From contig NZ_CP040710.1 of assembly GCF_005943945.1 (NCBI RefSeq), forward strand, positions 1,313,001 through 1,377,000: 64,000 nt of DNA, read 5' to 3'. The stretch is from Aggregatimonas sangjinii (GTDB lineage: Bacteria; Bacteroidota; Bacteroidia; Flavobacteriales; Flavobacteriaceae). The position numbers and the translations under genes are program-made. The notes below the pieces were generated by a model, which did not search any database, was not told where the DNA came from, and saw only the letters and a list, made by a program, of their open reading frames with translations. Below, in pieces: positions 19,669 through 28,944 of this stretch. Each line of letters opens with the position of its first letter. Within the stretch, counting starts at the first letter, position 1.

Positions 19669-20814
19669 CTAGTCCACGTTTTTCCAACTTCTACTATTTG
19701 CCGATGCAATTACAGCCTCACACACTTTTTGCGTTTCATAGGCATCTTCGAAAGTCGGAGCGCATGGGGCTTCCGATTCCAAACTCTTGAGAAAGTCGGC
19801 CACCTGATGTACAAAGGAATGCTCGTACCCGATACTCAAACCTGGAACCCACCATTTGTCCATAAATGGTTGGTCACCATCCGTTACATGTATGGATCGC
19901 CAGCCGCGCACTATAGATTCATCCCTATGGTCAAAATATTCCAGCCTATTTAAATCGTGTAAGTCCCATCTGATGGAAGCATGCTCCCCATTTATTTCGA
20001 AGGTATACAGGGCCTTGTGGCCTCTGGCATAACGCGTCGATTCAAAAAGACCCAAAGATCCGTTTTCAAAATGACAATGAAAGATACAAGCATCATCAAT
20101 ATCGACTTTTTGCACCTTTCCGGTTGCTTGATGCACGCGCTCTTTGATAAAGGTTTCGGTCATGGCCGAAACATCTTTTATAGTACCATTGAGCCAAATC
20201 GCGGTATCTATACAATGCGCCAATAAATCGCCCGTAACGCCGGAACCGGCAGCGTCTGCATCGAGCCGCCATAGGCCTTCCCCGCCTTGCGGTAATTCTG
20301 GACTAATGGTCCAATCCTGTAAAAAATTGGCGCGATAATGAAATATCCTACCTAATTTTCCAGAGTCTATCAGTTGTTTTGCCAAAGTAACGGCAGGAAT
20401 ACGGCGGTAATTGTACCAAACCGTGTTTTTAATCCCAGCCTTTGCAACGGCTTCCACCATTTTTTCGCCTTCTTCAAGAGTACGCGATAAGGGTTTTTCG
20501 CATAATATCATTTTACCAGCCTCAGCAGCTGCGATTGCGATTTCGGCATGCATATCATTAGGGGTACATATATCTACCGCGTCGATATCGTCGCGGGCAA
20601 TTAGTGCTTTCCAATCGGTTTCCCAGGATTCGTAACCCCATTGTGTGGCAAAAGCCTTGACCTTGTTTTCGGTTCTGGAACAGGCTGCTTTTAAAACGGG
20701 ACGATATTCCAAATCGGGAAAAAAATTGGAAACCCGATTGTATCCGTTCGAATGGGTTCTTCCCATAAAGCCGCATCCTATCAATCCTATTCTAAGTTCT
20801 TTCTTGTTTGCCAT
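19669..20814 (-). CDS. Cytosolic Gfo/Idh/MocA-family sugar dehydrogenase
   Basis: A 381-residue NAD(P)-dependent oxidoreductase without a signal peptide. The Rossmann motif [19 protein letters not shown] is at the N-terminus, [32 protein letters not shown] contains the family EKP lysine, and [21 protein letters not shown] supplies the His/Asp active-site segment. It probably oxidises or reduces a sugar, perhaps at C3, as in the 3-keto-sugar dehydrogenases and inositol dehydrogenases of this family. It is the last gene of a tightly packed set with two TIM-barrel isomerases, a cupin, a DUF4432 protein and a DUF1080 lipoprotein, which suggests that it handles an imported keto- or anhydro-sugar. 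The exact substrate is unknown. Confidence 0.9.
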   Translation of the reverse strand: MANKKELRIGLIGCGFMGRTHSNGYNRVSNFFPDLEYRPVLKAACSRTENKVKAFATQWGYESWETDWKALIARDDIDAVDICTPNDMHAEIAIAAAEAGKMILCEKPLSRTLEEGEKMVEAVAKAGIKNTVWYNYRRIPAVTLAKQLIDSGKLGRIFHYRANFLQDWTISPELPQGGEGLWRLDADAAGSGVTGDLLAHCIDTAIWLNGTIKDVSAMTETFIKERVHQATGKVQKVDIDDACIFHCHFENGSLGLFESTRYARGHKALYTFEINGEHASIRWDLHDLNRLEYFDHRDESIVRGWRSIHVTDGDQPFMDKWWVPGLSIGYEHSFVHQVADFLKSLESEAPCAPTFEDAYETQKVCEAVIASANSRSWKNVD

Positions 20815-20877
20815 AATCTATTAAAGTTTTGTTTCGTTAGAAATCATATAAAGTACAGATACGAATGCTTCGAACTC

Positions 20878-21906
20878 TTAATTCCAACCATGTAGTTCAC
20901 GAACCTTTATCAGGGTTGTCAAAATATCATTCCACGTCTGCTGTTTTGTAAGTACTGCGTTATCGAACATGCAACCATCCCAGCAAATGTGTTCGAAGGC
21001 TTTGGTCAGTGTTCCATTTTCATTACGAAGCCAGAAACCGGCATCGTTCGCTACATCAAGTTTACCATTCGGGTCCGTGGCCAAACAATGGCGACCGGTT
21101 TTATCATGTGATCCGGTCCCGTGCACAGTACCGTCATTTTGGGCTACATGAAAATCTATGGTCCAAGGACGGAGAGCATCCGTAACTTTTTTCAATGCCT
21201 CGGTCAATGTTTGGCGGTCATTCCAATCGAAATCTTGAGGGAGTATGCGATGTTCAGGAGCGTTATAGCCTAGCAAGTAGAGTAAAGTGTGGGACATATC
21301 GGCTTGAAAACCGATATTTGGTCGGTCTACCGCCTCTAAGGTATCTACCATGGATTTCCAACTGTGCATCCCACCCCAGCATATTTCGCCCTCTGCTGCC
21401 AGTTTTTCATCGTAATCGGCAGCCACGTCGCATGCTTCCCTGAACGTTTTCGCTACCAATTTGGTGTTGCCAACGGGATCCTTCGCCCATTCTTCGGGGC
21501 TGGAAGCGGAATCGATACGAATTACACCGTATGATCGTACGCCATGTGCCCTTAGGACTTTCCCGAAATGGCATGATTTGCGAACCATTTCTACAAAAGT
21601 CTTACGGTCATCATCACTACCTAGTGTAGGACCACCCCAAATCGGGGCTACCAAGCTTCCGACCTTTAGGCCGTGACTGGCAATCTTATCCGCTATTCTC
21701 TTTATTTCGTCATCGGAACTGTCGATATTAATATGGGGGTCCAAAAGGCCTAAATCCACACCGTCGAACTTTATACCGTCTACTTCGGCTGCAGCGGTCA
21801 TTTCCAACATCGTGTCAAAGGATATGGGTGGTTCAGAGTCAGGACCTTTGCCAACTATCCCAGGCCATGTCGCGTTGTGTAACTTTGGAAAACTATTATT
21901 TTGCAT
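20878..21906 (-). CDS. Sugar phosphate isomerase/epimerase-like TIM barrel
   Basis: A 342-residue cytosolic protein of the xylose-isomerase-like AP-endonuclease 2 superfamily. [15 protein letters not shown] starts the barrel, [18 protein letters not shown] and [19 protein letters not shown] bring probable metal ligands (Glu, Asp, His), and [26 protein letters not shown] adds the C-terminal His cluster. Members isomerise or epimerise sugars and inosose-type keto compounds. It lies 63 bp upstream of the dehydrogenase gene and 29 bp downstream of the cupin gene. A second, distinct isomerase is encoded at 24.2 kb in the same operon. The fold call is good; the reaction is unknown. Confidence 0.85.
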   Translation of the reverse strand: MQNNSFPKLHNATWPGIVGKGPDSEPPISFDTMLEMTAAAEVDGIKFDGVDLGLLDPHINIDSSDDEIKRIADKIASHGLKVGSLVAPIWGGPTLGSDDDRKTFVEMVRKSCHFGKVLRAHGVRSYGVIRIDSASSPEEWAKDPVGNTKLVAKTFREACDVAADYDEKLAAEGEICWGGMHSWKSMVDTLEAVDRPNIGFQADMSHTLLYLLGYNAPEHRILPQDFDWNDRQTLTEALKKVTDALRPWTIDFHVAQNDGTVHGTGSHDKTGRHCLATDPNGKLDVANDAGFWLRNENGTLTKAFEHICWDGCMFDNAVLTKQQTWNDILTTLIKVRELHGWN

Positions 21907-21935
21907 ACTTCTGTTTTTAAATTAAAAAATCTTGA

Positions 21936-23144
21936 CTACAACTTCAAATCCGGATTTTCGGGGCCAAAATGTTTTAGCATGACGATGGGGTCCGTACTGC
22001 TATGGTTGACAATGGTAACCCCTTCTTTTGCAGCTTGCTCGGTCACAAAATATTCGTCATGTGTCAATTGTCCATACCGTATCAAAGTGGGAGTTTCTAT
22101 ATCCCAAACCCCCATCTTGCCATGCCCTTGCATCATGATCATTCCATAACACGCATTGTCCTTTACGGTTACCGTCTCTCCCGGTAGCACCGTTAGTTCT
22201 TTGGCGCTAAAGGCATCGGAGCGGTAACAGACCCATTTGTCAACATAACCTTGCGCTTCCATTTCTTCCATTGGCGCTACGGGTATCGGGTTCATAAATC
22301 TGGTTTCCAGCATATTGGGGTCGGTATTCAATTCCCAGTCGATTACCTCCATCAGTTGGTCAAAGTCACCTATGCGATCTTTCGGCGTACCATTCCACAA
22401 CAATTCCTCCGGGATTATGGCCTCGTTTACCAAAGACTGGTACATGGCGAATACATCGGAAGCTTTTTGCGGTTCGTAGGTACACATACTGCCAGGCGCA
22501 TGTAGCATTCCCGGGGGTACATCCCAACCCGTTCCAGGCTCTAGCCGGAAAGCGGATGAGAAATTGGTGATTTTGTTGTCGCCTTTAGTAAAATTGACCA
22601 AACACTCACGAATCTGTTCTTTGGTGGTGCCTGGGCTTATGCCAAAAAAGGTATAAGGGAAATCACCTCCGTGGTTATTTACCTGTGGCGGAAAGTAATA
22701 CGCCTCGGGCTTTCCCTTTTGCCCGATTTTCGCCGCATGTTCGTCATTATGATGTATATGGTGGGGGAGTGGCCCCATATTATCGAAAAACTTGGAGTAC
22801 ATGGGCCAGCTTTCATATGCGTTCCATAAACGGTCGCCGATGATTTTTCCTTTTAATTCATCGATAACGTCTTTTAATAGAATTTGAACTTCTTTACCGT
22901 CGTCCTCTACAACAACAGGACTTAAGCCTTCATTTTTCCCGGTCAAGGGGCCGTTCTCAGTGGGTGTTGTCGAAGAGAACCAACGCTCGTCTATACCTCC
23001 TCGTGCGCCACCCAAAACATAGTAATCGTCTGGATGCAATTTGATTCTTCTACCTGGTACGCAAAAAGACCGTGGGACCCATGTGGGTGCCAACCGTAAA
23101 ATTCCCTTACCTTGTTCCAAGGCTTTTTCTGCCAGTGTTGCCAT
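21936..23144 (-). CDS. Cupin protein, phosphomannose-isomerase-like
   Basis: A 402-residue cytosolic protein. MGPLPHHIHHNDEHA supplies a His-rich metal site, GKPEAYYFPPQ the Glu, and DVPPGMLHAPGSMCTYEPQ the following His of a type I mannose-6-phosphate-isomerase-like cupin. A second, weaker beta-barrel follows (LTVLPGETVTVKDNACYGMIMMQGHG). It might isomerise an aldose/ketose pair or another sugar intermediate. No phosphate-binding signature was found, so the true substrate need not be mannose 6-phosphate. It is packed with the DUF4432 gene (20 bp) and the isomerase (29 bp), which places it in the same pathway. Confidence 0.75.
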   Translation of the reverse strand: MATLAEKALEQGKGILRLAPTWVPRSFCVPGRRIKLHPDDYYVLGGARGGIDERWFSSTTPTENGPLTGKNEGLSPVVVEDDGKEVQILLKDVIDELKGKIIGDRLWNAYESWPMYSKFFDNMGPLPHHIHHNDEHAAKIGQKGKPEAYYFPPQVNNHGGDFPYTFFGISPGTTKEQIRECLVNFTKGDNKITNFSSAFRLEPGTGWDVPPGMLHAPGSMCTYEPQKASDVFAMYQSLVNEAIIPEELLWNGTPKDRIGDFDQLMEVIDWELNTDPNMLETRFMNPIPVAPMEEMEAQGYVDKWVCYRSDAFSAKELTVLPGETVTVKDNACYGMIMMQGHGKMGVWDIETPTLIRYGQLTHDEYFVTEQAAKEGVTIVNHSSTDPIVMLKHFGPENPDLKL

Positions 23145-23164
23145 AGTATGTTTTATAATTTATT

Positions 23165-24232
23165 TTAAAATTCGGTTCTAAATGCTTCTATTTTTTCGGG
23201 TGAAATCACTTCTATATCCAAGGAATAGCTTCTCCTTTCCCCGGGCTCCAGAAAAATAAGGTTGCCCTCTTTTCGCGCTTTCTTCTGGCCGATTGGCGGA
23301 TTCGTTGCGGGTTCGAGCGCCGTGACGTATTCATTTTTGCCCCAATGCTGCCAATTGATCAACCAGGGTAACTGCTTCTTGGGAAAGCGAACGGCTACGG
23401 CAAGATTCAGTTTCTTGTTGTATAGGCCACAGTTAGACTGCCCATTCCCATCGGCATCGACATCGATAAATGCCACGTCTTCGCCCGAACCCGAATGCGA
23501 TTCCATCGGTGGAGGGCAAACGCGATAGCTACTACCTTCCTTAAAAATCTTTTGATCGGAATCGGGAGTAGGTGAACGCCATGATCCTTTCCATAGGATT
23601 TCCGTTCCTTCGTCAACTAGTGGCCAACCAAAATTGACATGATACAGCAGCATATGCGGTACTTCTTCGTTACCGCGGTTAACTACTTCATCCTGAACAC
23701 TTATTTTAGGTTCCCCCAATTTCCCGGAAATCGTTCGTTTAAGTTCTAAAACAGGACCGAACACCTGTGCTTCCCGTACTATTCCTGTAACGCTCATCTC
23801 CATTTTACCTGCAATGGGATCTGGCTGTACTATCGAAACAATTTCTGCAGGGGTGTTGCTGATACGCCCGTGTAGGCCGCGCGTTCCATATTCATCGTCT
23901 TCCGGTCCGCCTACATGCGACAGTCCGCAAGTGGTAAGCAATCCACCGCCGAAATTGCGTATCCACCCCATACCCGTATCGGAAAAACGCTCCGGTGGGG
24001 TTGTTCCTGTATGACTTAACCATGCCAAACTGTGCTGGTTGTGGAAAGCTTCTCCAATATCCATCGCCCGATCTAGAATTACTTTGTAGCGTAGACCGGT
24101 TCCAGTATTAATCCAAGCGATACGCGTACCACGGCCAAGACCATTATCCAATATAGAAGTCTCTATACCGCCAATTTGTGCTACATTAGAGATTTTATCT
24201 TTACCGGTATGTATGAAATCCGTATTCGACAT
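23165..24232 (-). CDS. DUF4432 family protein (aldose-epimerase-like fold)
   Basis: A 355-residue cytosolic protein. GRGTRIAWINTGTGLRYKVILDRAMDIGEAFHNQHSLAWLSHTG and FGGGLLTTCGLSHVGGP fit the DUF4432 family. Its fold is that of galactose mutarotase, and it usually sits with sugar-acid or keto-sugar catabolic genes. LLYHVNFGWPLVDEGTEILW and NWQHWGKNEYVTALEPATNPP are the later conserved blocks. It may act as a mutarotase or an epimerase on the sugar handled by the neighbouring dehydrogenase. Only 6 bp separate it from the upstream isomerase gene. The family is recognised from pattern; no activity can be assigned. Confidence 0.82.
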   Translation of the reverse strand: MSNTDFIHTGKDKISNVAQIGGIETSILDNGLGRGTRIAWINTGTGLRYKVILDRAMDIGEAFHNQHSLAWLSHTGTTPPERFSDTGMGWIRNFGGGLLTTCGLSHVGGPEDDEYGTRGLHGRISNTPAEIVSIVQPDPIAGKMEMSVTGIVREAQVFGPVLELKRTISGKLGEPKISVQDEVVNRGNEEVPHMLLYHVNFGWPLVDEGTEILWKGSWRSPTPDSDQKIFKEGSSYRVCPPPMESHSGSGEDVAFIDVDADGNGQSNCGLYNKKLNLAVAVRFPKKQLPWLINWQHWGKNEYVTALEPATNPPIGQKKARKEGNLIFLEPGERRSYSLDIEVISPEKIEAFRTEF

Positions 24233-24238
24233 CAGCGT

Positions 24239-25090
24239 TTAAACGGCATGTTTTTGAATCATTTCTTGAATAAATTTAAATCCCTTCTCTGCCATATCCC
24301 AGGGATGGGCGAACTCGCGCCATACATTGATCGAATTTGCAAAATCAACATCGTTCCTGGTAAAACCTTCAATGGTATACCAGCCGTCATATTTGCTTTT
24401 CGCTAAGGTCGAAAAGACTTCATCCCAAGGAATGTGCCCTGTGCCCGGAGTACCACGATCGTTCTCACTAATATGTACATGTGCCAGATATGGTGCAATC
24501 GTATGAATGGCTTCGTCTAATTTTTTTTCCTCAATATTCGCATGATGGGTATCGAACATTCCTTTTACGTTCGGATGATTTACTTTTTGCAACAGGTGTT
24601 TTAGTTGCTCCATGCTATTGCACAAATAGCATTCGAATCTATTCAATGCCTCAGGAGTTATGATAAGGTTCGTCTGTGCCGCATAATCTCCAGCTTTACG
24701 CAACACTTCCGCGCTCCAATCGTACTCACTTTCCTGTGGGGCTTGTTGCGCAAAAGTGGCAAAGGCGGAATGCGTAGGACCGGCCAGTACTTCGGCATTC
24801 AGATCATGACACCGATCGATGATCCATTTGAGACGTTCAACAGCCTTGGCTCGAACCGTCGGTGAAGGGTCTATGGGGTTTTCCTCGGGACCGACCACCG
24901 TTACCGCGGTTACTTCCAAGTCAATATCTTTGGCGTGTTGCCCAAGTCGCTTGTAATCCGAAACGTCCGGGGCTCCTATAAAAAATTCTACACCATCATA
25001 GCCGATATTCTTCAAACGATCCATAATCGGCAAGAGGTCTTCCGAAACCCCCGCCGACCATGCCAAAACGTCAAAGCCTATCTTGCTCAT
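24239..25090 (-). CDS. Sugar phosphate isomerase/epimerase, TIM barrel
   Basis: A 283-residue xylose-isomerase-like barrel. YDGVEFFIGAPD, GMFDTHHANIEEKKLDEAI (Asp/His metal ligands), AHVHISENDRGTPGTGHIPW (His, Glu) and YDGWYTIEGF (Glu) follow in the order seen in D-tagatose/D-psicose 3-epimerases and inosose isomerases. A C3-epimerase or keto-sugar isomerase is therefore the best guess. It is cytosolic. It starts 4 bp after the DUF1080 gene and ends 6 bp before DUF4432, so the three are almost certainly co-translated from one mRNA. That linkage with a 3-keto-glycoside hydrolase family member favours a keto-sugar substrate; this is inference. Confidence 0.88.
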   Translation of the reverse strand: MSKIGFDVLAWSAGVSEDLLPIMDRLKNIGYDGVEFFIGAPDVSDYKRLGQHAKDIDLEVTAVTVVGPEENPIDPSPTVRAKAVERLKWIIDRCHDLNAEVLAGPTHSAFATFAQQAPQESEYDWSAEVLRKAGDYAAQTNLIITPEALNRFECYLCNSMEQLKHLLQKVNHPNVKGMFDTHHANIEEKKLDEAIHTIAPYLAHVHISENDRGTPGTGHIPWDEVFSTLAKSKYDGWYTIEGFTRNDVDFANSINVWREFAHPWDMAEKGFKFIQEMIQKHAV

Positions 25091-25094
25091 GGGA

Positions 25095-25898
25095 TTATAG
25101 GTTTTTTATTCGGATATTGCGGTACGCTATTTTCATCGGGGGACCAACATGCACTTGCACCCCTAAATATCCTTTCATTTTTCTATTTATAATGTCTTCA
25201 TCCGTTATATCGCTCATCAAAACCCCGTTCACATAATGTTGCAACCGATTGCCGTTGACGATCAGGTGCATCTCATTCCAATCTTCACTCTTGATTTTGG
25301 TTTTTAGCGAATCCGATTCCCCTAAGGTGTCTAGTACCTCCCTACTTTGCCAGCAGTTCTTCTTAACATTGGCCCTCAAGGAACCCGGTTCATCAGGGTT
25401 ATCTTGGGTAGTAATTCGAACTTTTTCACCGCGATAGGCCAAAGTAGCCCTTTTTTTCTCCTCATAGTTCTGGCCTGTATATCGAATTTTTCCATCAATG
25501 TCGGCCTGATAACCGCGTAGGGCATTAGGGATGGTATCAATGAGTTCGCTTCTATAGTTGATACCGCTGTTGCCGGACTCGGCGATTTTGAACTCTAACT
25601 TTAGTTCAAAGTTATCGGGCTGACCTCCTTGCCAAATGATGAAGGTATTGCTTTTCAAAAGCGTTTCCGGTGTTACTTCGCCAACCAGATTACCGTCTTC
25701 TACGCGCCAATAATTTAAATCGCCTTTCCAATCGGTTAAGGTTTTGCCGTCGAAAATGCTTACGAATCCATCATCGTCCACATCTGTTTGGGCAATATCC
25801 GGCACTGCACTATCCTCTTTTTTTTCTTTGCAAGAATGGAAACCTGTTATGAATAGAAGCGAAATAGCCATTGGAAAAAGAATACGTTTGAACTTCAT
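25095..25898 (-). CDS. DUF1080 (3-keto-disaccharide hydrolase family) lipoprotein
   Basis: A signal peptide with a lipobox-like FHSC followed by a charged linker predicts a periplasmic lipoprotein. The domain starts at GFVSIFDGKTLTDWKGDLNYWRVEDGNLVGE. It continues with FELKLEFKIAESGNSGINYRSE and YQADIDGKIRYTGQNYEEKK and ends with GYLGVQVHVGPPMKIAYRNIRIKNL, the hallmarks of DUF1080. Proteins of this family have been shown to hydrolyse 3-keto-glycosides. Here it heads a block with two isomerases, a mutarotase-like protein and a Gfo/Idh/MocA dehydrogenase, and lies behind a cytochrome c/propeller protein that could accept electrons from sugar oxidation. The role is inferred. Confidence 0.88.
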   Translation of the reverse strand: MKFKRILFPMAISLLFITGFHSCKEKKEDSAVPDIAQTDVDDDGFVSIFDGKTLTDWKGDLNYWRVEDGNLVGEVTPETLLKSNTFIIWQGGQPDNFELKLEFKIAESGNSGINYRSELIDTIPNALRGYQADIDGKIRYTGQNYEEKKRATLAYRGEKVRITTQDNPDEPGSLRANVKKNCWQSREVLDTLGESDSLKTKIKSEDWNEMHLIVNGNRLQHYVNGVLMSDITDEDIINRKMKGYLGVQVHVGPPMKIAYRNIRIKNL

Positions 25899-26222
25899 AT
25901 TTCTTTAGTTGGAATTAATAGTTAGGCAACATACAAGCCGTATGAATCGGCTACTGGGATACTTTTTTGACCTAAGAAATTCATATGGATTTTGATAGAA
26001 AATTCCGATTTCTTTTCCGATTCCCAATCCCTATTGTAAATTACTTGTTCATTGAAAGTGATGACCTTTTACTTATGAAGATGAAAGTCGATTACATTTT
26101 TCACTCCTCTACCTAGTAGTTCACCAATCAATTTTTACTCTAGGATGACAATTTATAAAAAACGAATTCATCTTTGCAATTCTTTCAACGCCCCACAATT
26201 AGAATTGGATTATCAATTTCAA
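25899..26222. other. Non-coding gap between the SusCD series and the DUF1080 block
   Basis: No gene and no full -7 element was found. A direct repeat TTCCGATT occurs at 26003-26010 and 26015-26022, 12 bp apart, and could be a regulator site. The DUF1080 operon may be read through from susC or have its own promoter here. Confidence 0.4.
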
Positions 26223-28931
26223 TTACTTTCCGGTATCATCTATAGCGGTTTTGTAAATTGAATTTTCGGGATTACCTCCTGCAATCAAATAAGCCAATAA
26301 ATCTTTGACTTCCTCATCATTTAATCGGTTGATCGTACCCGGCGGCATCAATGATACCGTTGACATTTTTGTACTTGCAACATCACTTTTAGGAATGCTT
26401 CTGATGACATCCGGCGCGTACGGATTTTGGGAAATTTTATAGGTATCACCCTCTTCGCTGATTAATCTACCTACAATCGAACTGCCATCATGCAATGAAA
26501 ATACAGTAGAATTGTATTGATCGGAAATTACCTCATTCGGATTTATTATCGACTTGAGCATATCTTCAGGAGAGAAGCGCGTACCGATTTGTGTGAGTTC
26601 CGGACCAATATTCTGTCCCTCTCCTCTCATGGCATGACAGGTAACACAGTTTGTCGCCAAGTACATATTCCTACCTTGTTCGAAGTCTCTAACTCCTAAT
26701 CCTTCAGCAAGTAAGGGTTCAATATCTTCTTCCGTCCAATTCTTTCTAGGACCTTTGGGCTGAATGGCATTGCCGACGAGCTCGTTTCCCGAACTGCTCA
26801 ATAAAGAATCCCCGGACATTTGATTGTATAACTCAAACTGATTCTCTGATATCTTGGCTAGAGCGTTTTTTCGGGCATTATCGACAAAACCGATATAACT
26901 TCTTCCCGCCTTGTAGGAGAACGCCTTATGGAACCATTTAAAGTATTTCTCGCGGAGTTCGGGTGTCCATCCGTTTTTGGCATCACTCAGTACATTCCCA
27001 TAATAGGTGCTTTGGGCCGGTGGCATATTTTTCAATGTTTCGGCAATCGCCATTCCGTATTGAGGATTCCTTAAAATAAGGTCCGCCGCCTCAGTGGCCG
27101 TATTGGCCATGACGTCTGCATTTTCACCAAGAGGTTTTTCCAATAGCGCAATGGTTTTGGAAATTACGGAAGGTTCTCCGACATAAACCAATGTTTTACT
27201 CAACAGCTGGTTCAATACATCGGTCTTAGCAGGATAGTGTGATGCCAAGTAGTTACCGATTTTTTGTTCAATGTTCGGTCTAGCTTTTCCCATTCGGGAA
27301 AGGACCAATTCGATGGCGCGTACTAAGTCTACCTGTTTTGCTGTACTTAAGCTAGCAAAATCAATTTCGGTCAAAGTATTTATTAGTTTTTCTTGCTGAC
27401 CCGAATCGCCTTGTCGTGCCAAAGCAACGGCAGCGTGAATTTTCTTGGCGGCTTCTTTTTCTTCATATACCCGATTCTCCCATATAGCTGTGGGTTGATG
27501 CTCAATAGCGATACGGGCAGCATATTGTATAAAGCGGTCATCACTATCAAGAAAAGGCCACGCTGCTTCGACCGCGCCTTCCTTGGCACCGGAATGGTAG
27601 CTTTCCAATTCTTTTCTAATTTTATTGGTTTCCGTTTGTTCTAGAGCGATATGTTCGGTGGGAATTTCCTCTTTATCGCCATCGAAATACACTCGGTAGA
27701 GGTCGGAGTCGATACGTCGCCCCCCTGTCATAAAATACATAGCGCCATCAGGCCCTATAACACCATCGGTAAGAGGTAGTGGAAGTCCAGAAAGAAATTC
27801 TTCCTTGGTACCGGAATATGAAGACCCTTTTGTTTCCAATTCCATGGCGTATATAATTCCAAAACTCCAATCAAAAGCGAAAATACTCCGACGGTATTTC
27901 TCAGGAAATTTTGCATTCATCCCATAGATAACGTTGGTCGGGGAACCTTGCCCAATATTCATAACAGGAGGTAGGTTGTCCGGGTAAGCCGGAGACCATT
28001 TACCATTCCCGGTACGCCAGCCAAATTCCGAGCCGCTCGTAACGTGACAGATTCGGGTGGGACGGTACCAAGGCATCCCCAAATCCCATTCCATGTCAGA
28101 GTCGTAGACGAACATATCTCCCAATTCGTTAAAGGCCAAGTCGAAAGGATTGCGAAAGCCTGCCGATACCAATTCCCAGTTTTTTCCTTCCGGGTCTATA
28201 TTGGCGACCCAACCGCCTGGAGCACCTCGGTCATTGGCGTGGCCTCGCGGATCTTTTATCTTGTACAGAAGATTGTCATCTTCCCAATTCTGGGGTAGTC
28301 GATAGCTGTCCATCTCAGGTAAATCCGTGTGATTTCCCGCAATAACGTACAATGACTTTTCGTCAGGTGACAAAACTATGCTGTGCGGCCCGTGCTCCCC
28401 TGCGCCATCAAGCGATTTTAATAGCGTAACCGTATCGTACTCGTCATCATTGTCTGTATCCTGCAAACGGTACAGGCCACTGGTTTTCTCAAACTCCTCG
28501 TTGCCCCTATGGTTCACCATCACATACAGACTGTTGAAGGCATATAACAGCCCCTGTGCATAACCCATTTGAATAATGGAATCGGCCACCGGCTCGGCGG
28601 TTTGAATCTTAAGCTTCTCCAACTTGGAAATACTCTCGCCAGATCCTACGGGTGGAATTTCCATACGGTATAGCGCACCGTATTGATCTGATGTGATCAA
28701 TCTATTCTTATCATCGAAAGTCATGGCTACCCAGGACCCTTGGTCATTTTCAGAAGGACTGTAAAGATGTTCTGCCTTGAAATCGGACTGTAGCTTAAGC
28801 TTTGCTAATTTGGGGGGCAATTGTTCCGCGACATCAGTTGTGCCTTCCTCGACACAAGAAATCAATACCATCATCGATAAGGCCGTCAGTACATATGAAC
28901 TACATCTTCCCGTAAAAGTCTTTCTACTCAT
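26223..28931 (-). CDS. Beta-propeller / HEAT-like / cytochrome c lipoprotein
   Basis: A 902-residue lipoprotein (lipobox LISC). Residues about 50-400 read as a propeller of the PQQ-dehydrogenase-like or membrane-bound dehydrogenase N-terminal type (NRLITSDQYGALYRME, DKSLYVIAGNHTD, GFRNPFDLAFNELGDMFVYDSDMEWD, GPDGAMYFMTGGR). An alpha-helical HEAT-like region follows (about 420-700). A C-terminal cytochrome c domain contains CVTCH near residue 760, GPELTQIGTRFSPEDMLKSIINP and a late MPPG. Such proteins, common in Planctomycetes and Bacteroidota, are thought to pass electrons from sugar oxidation to the respiratory chain. The stop of SusD lies 13 bp upstream, so it belongs to the SusCD mRNA. The actual substrate is unknown. 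Confidence 0.88.
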   Translation of the reverse strand: MSRKTFTGRCSSYVLTALSMMVLISCVEEGTTDVAEQLPPKLAKLKLQSDFKAEHLYSPSENDQGSWVAMTFDDKNRLITSDQYGALYRMEIPPVGSGESISKLEKLKIQTAEPVADSIIQMGYAQGLLYAFNSLYVMVNHRGNEEFEKTSGLYRLQDTDNDDEYDTVTLLKSLDGAGEHGPHSIVLSPDEKSLYVIAGNHTDLPEMDSYRLPQNWEDDNLLYKIKDPRGHANDRGAPGGWVANIDPEGKNWELVSAGFRNPFDLAFNELGDMFVYDSDMEWDLGMPWYRPTRICHVTSGSEFGWRTGNGKWSPAYPDNLPPVMNIGQGSPTNVIYGMNAKFPEKYRRSIFAFDWSFGIIYAMELETKGSSYSGTKEEFLSGLPLPLTDGVIGPDGAMYFMTGGRRIDSDLYRVYFDGDKEEIPTEHIALEQTETNKIRKELESYHSGAKEGAVEAAWPFLDSDDRFIQYAARIAIEHQPTAIWENRVYEEKEAAKKIHAAVALARQGDSGQQEKLINTLTEIDFASLSTAKQVDLVRAIELVLSRMGKARPNIEQKIGNYLASHYPAKTDVLNQLLSKTLVYVGEPSVISKTIALLEKPLGENADVMANTATEAADLILRNPQYGMAIAETLKNMPPAQSTYYGNVLSDAKNGWTPELREKYFKWFHKAFSYKAGRSYIGFVDNARKNALAKISENQFELYNQMSGDSLLSSSGNELVGNAIQPKGPRKNWTEEDIEPLLAEGLGVRDFEQGRNMYLATNCVTCHAMRGEGQNIGPELTQIGTRFSPEDMLKSIINPNEVISDQYNSTVFSLHDGSSIVGRLISEEGDTYKISQNPYAPDVIRSIPKSDVASTKMSTVSLMPPGTINRLNDEEVKDLLAYLIAGGNPENSIYKTAIDDTGK

Positions 28932-28944
28932 AAAGTAAAGTTTT

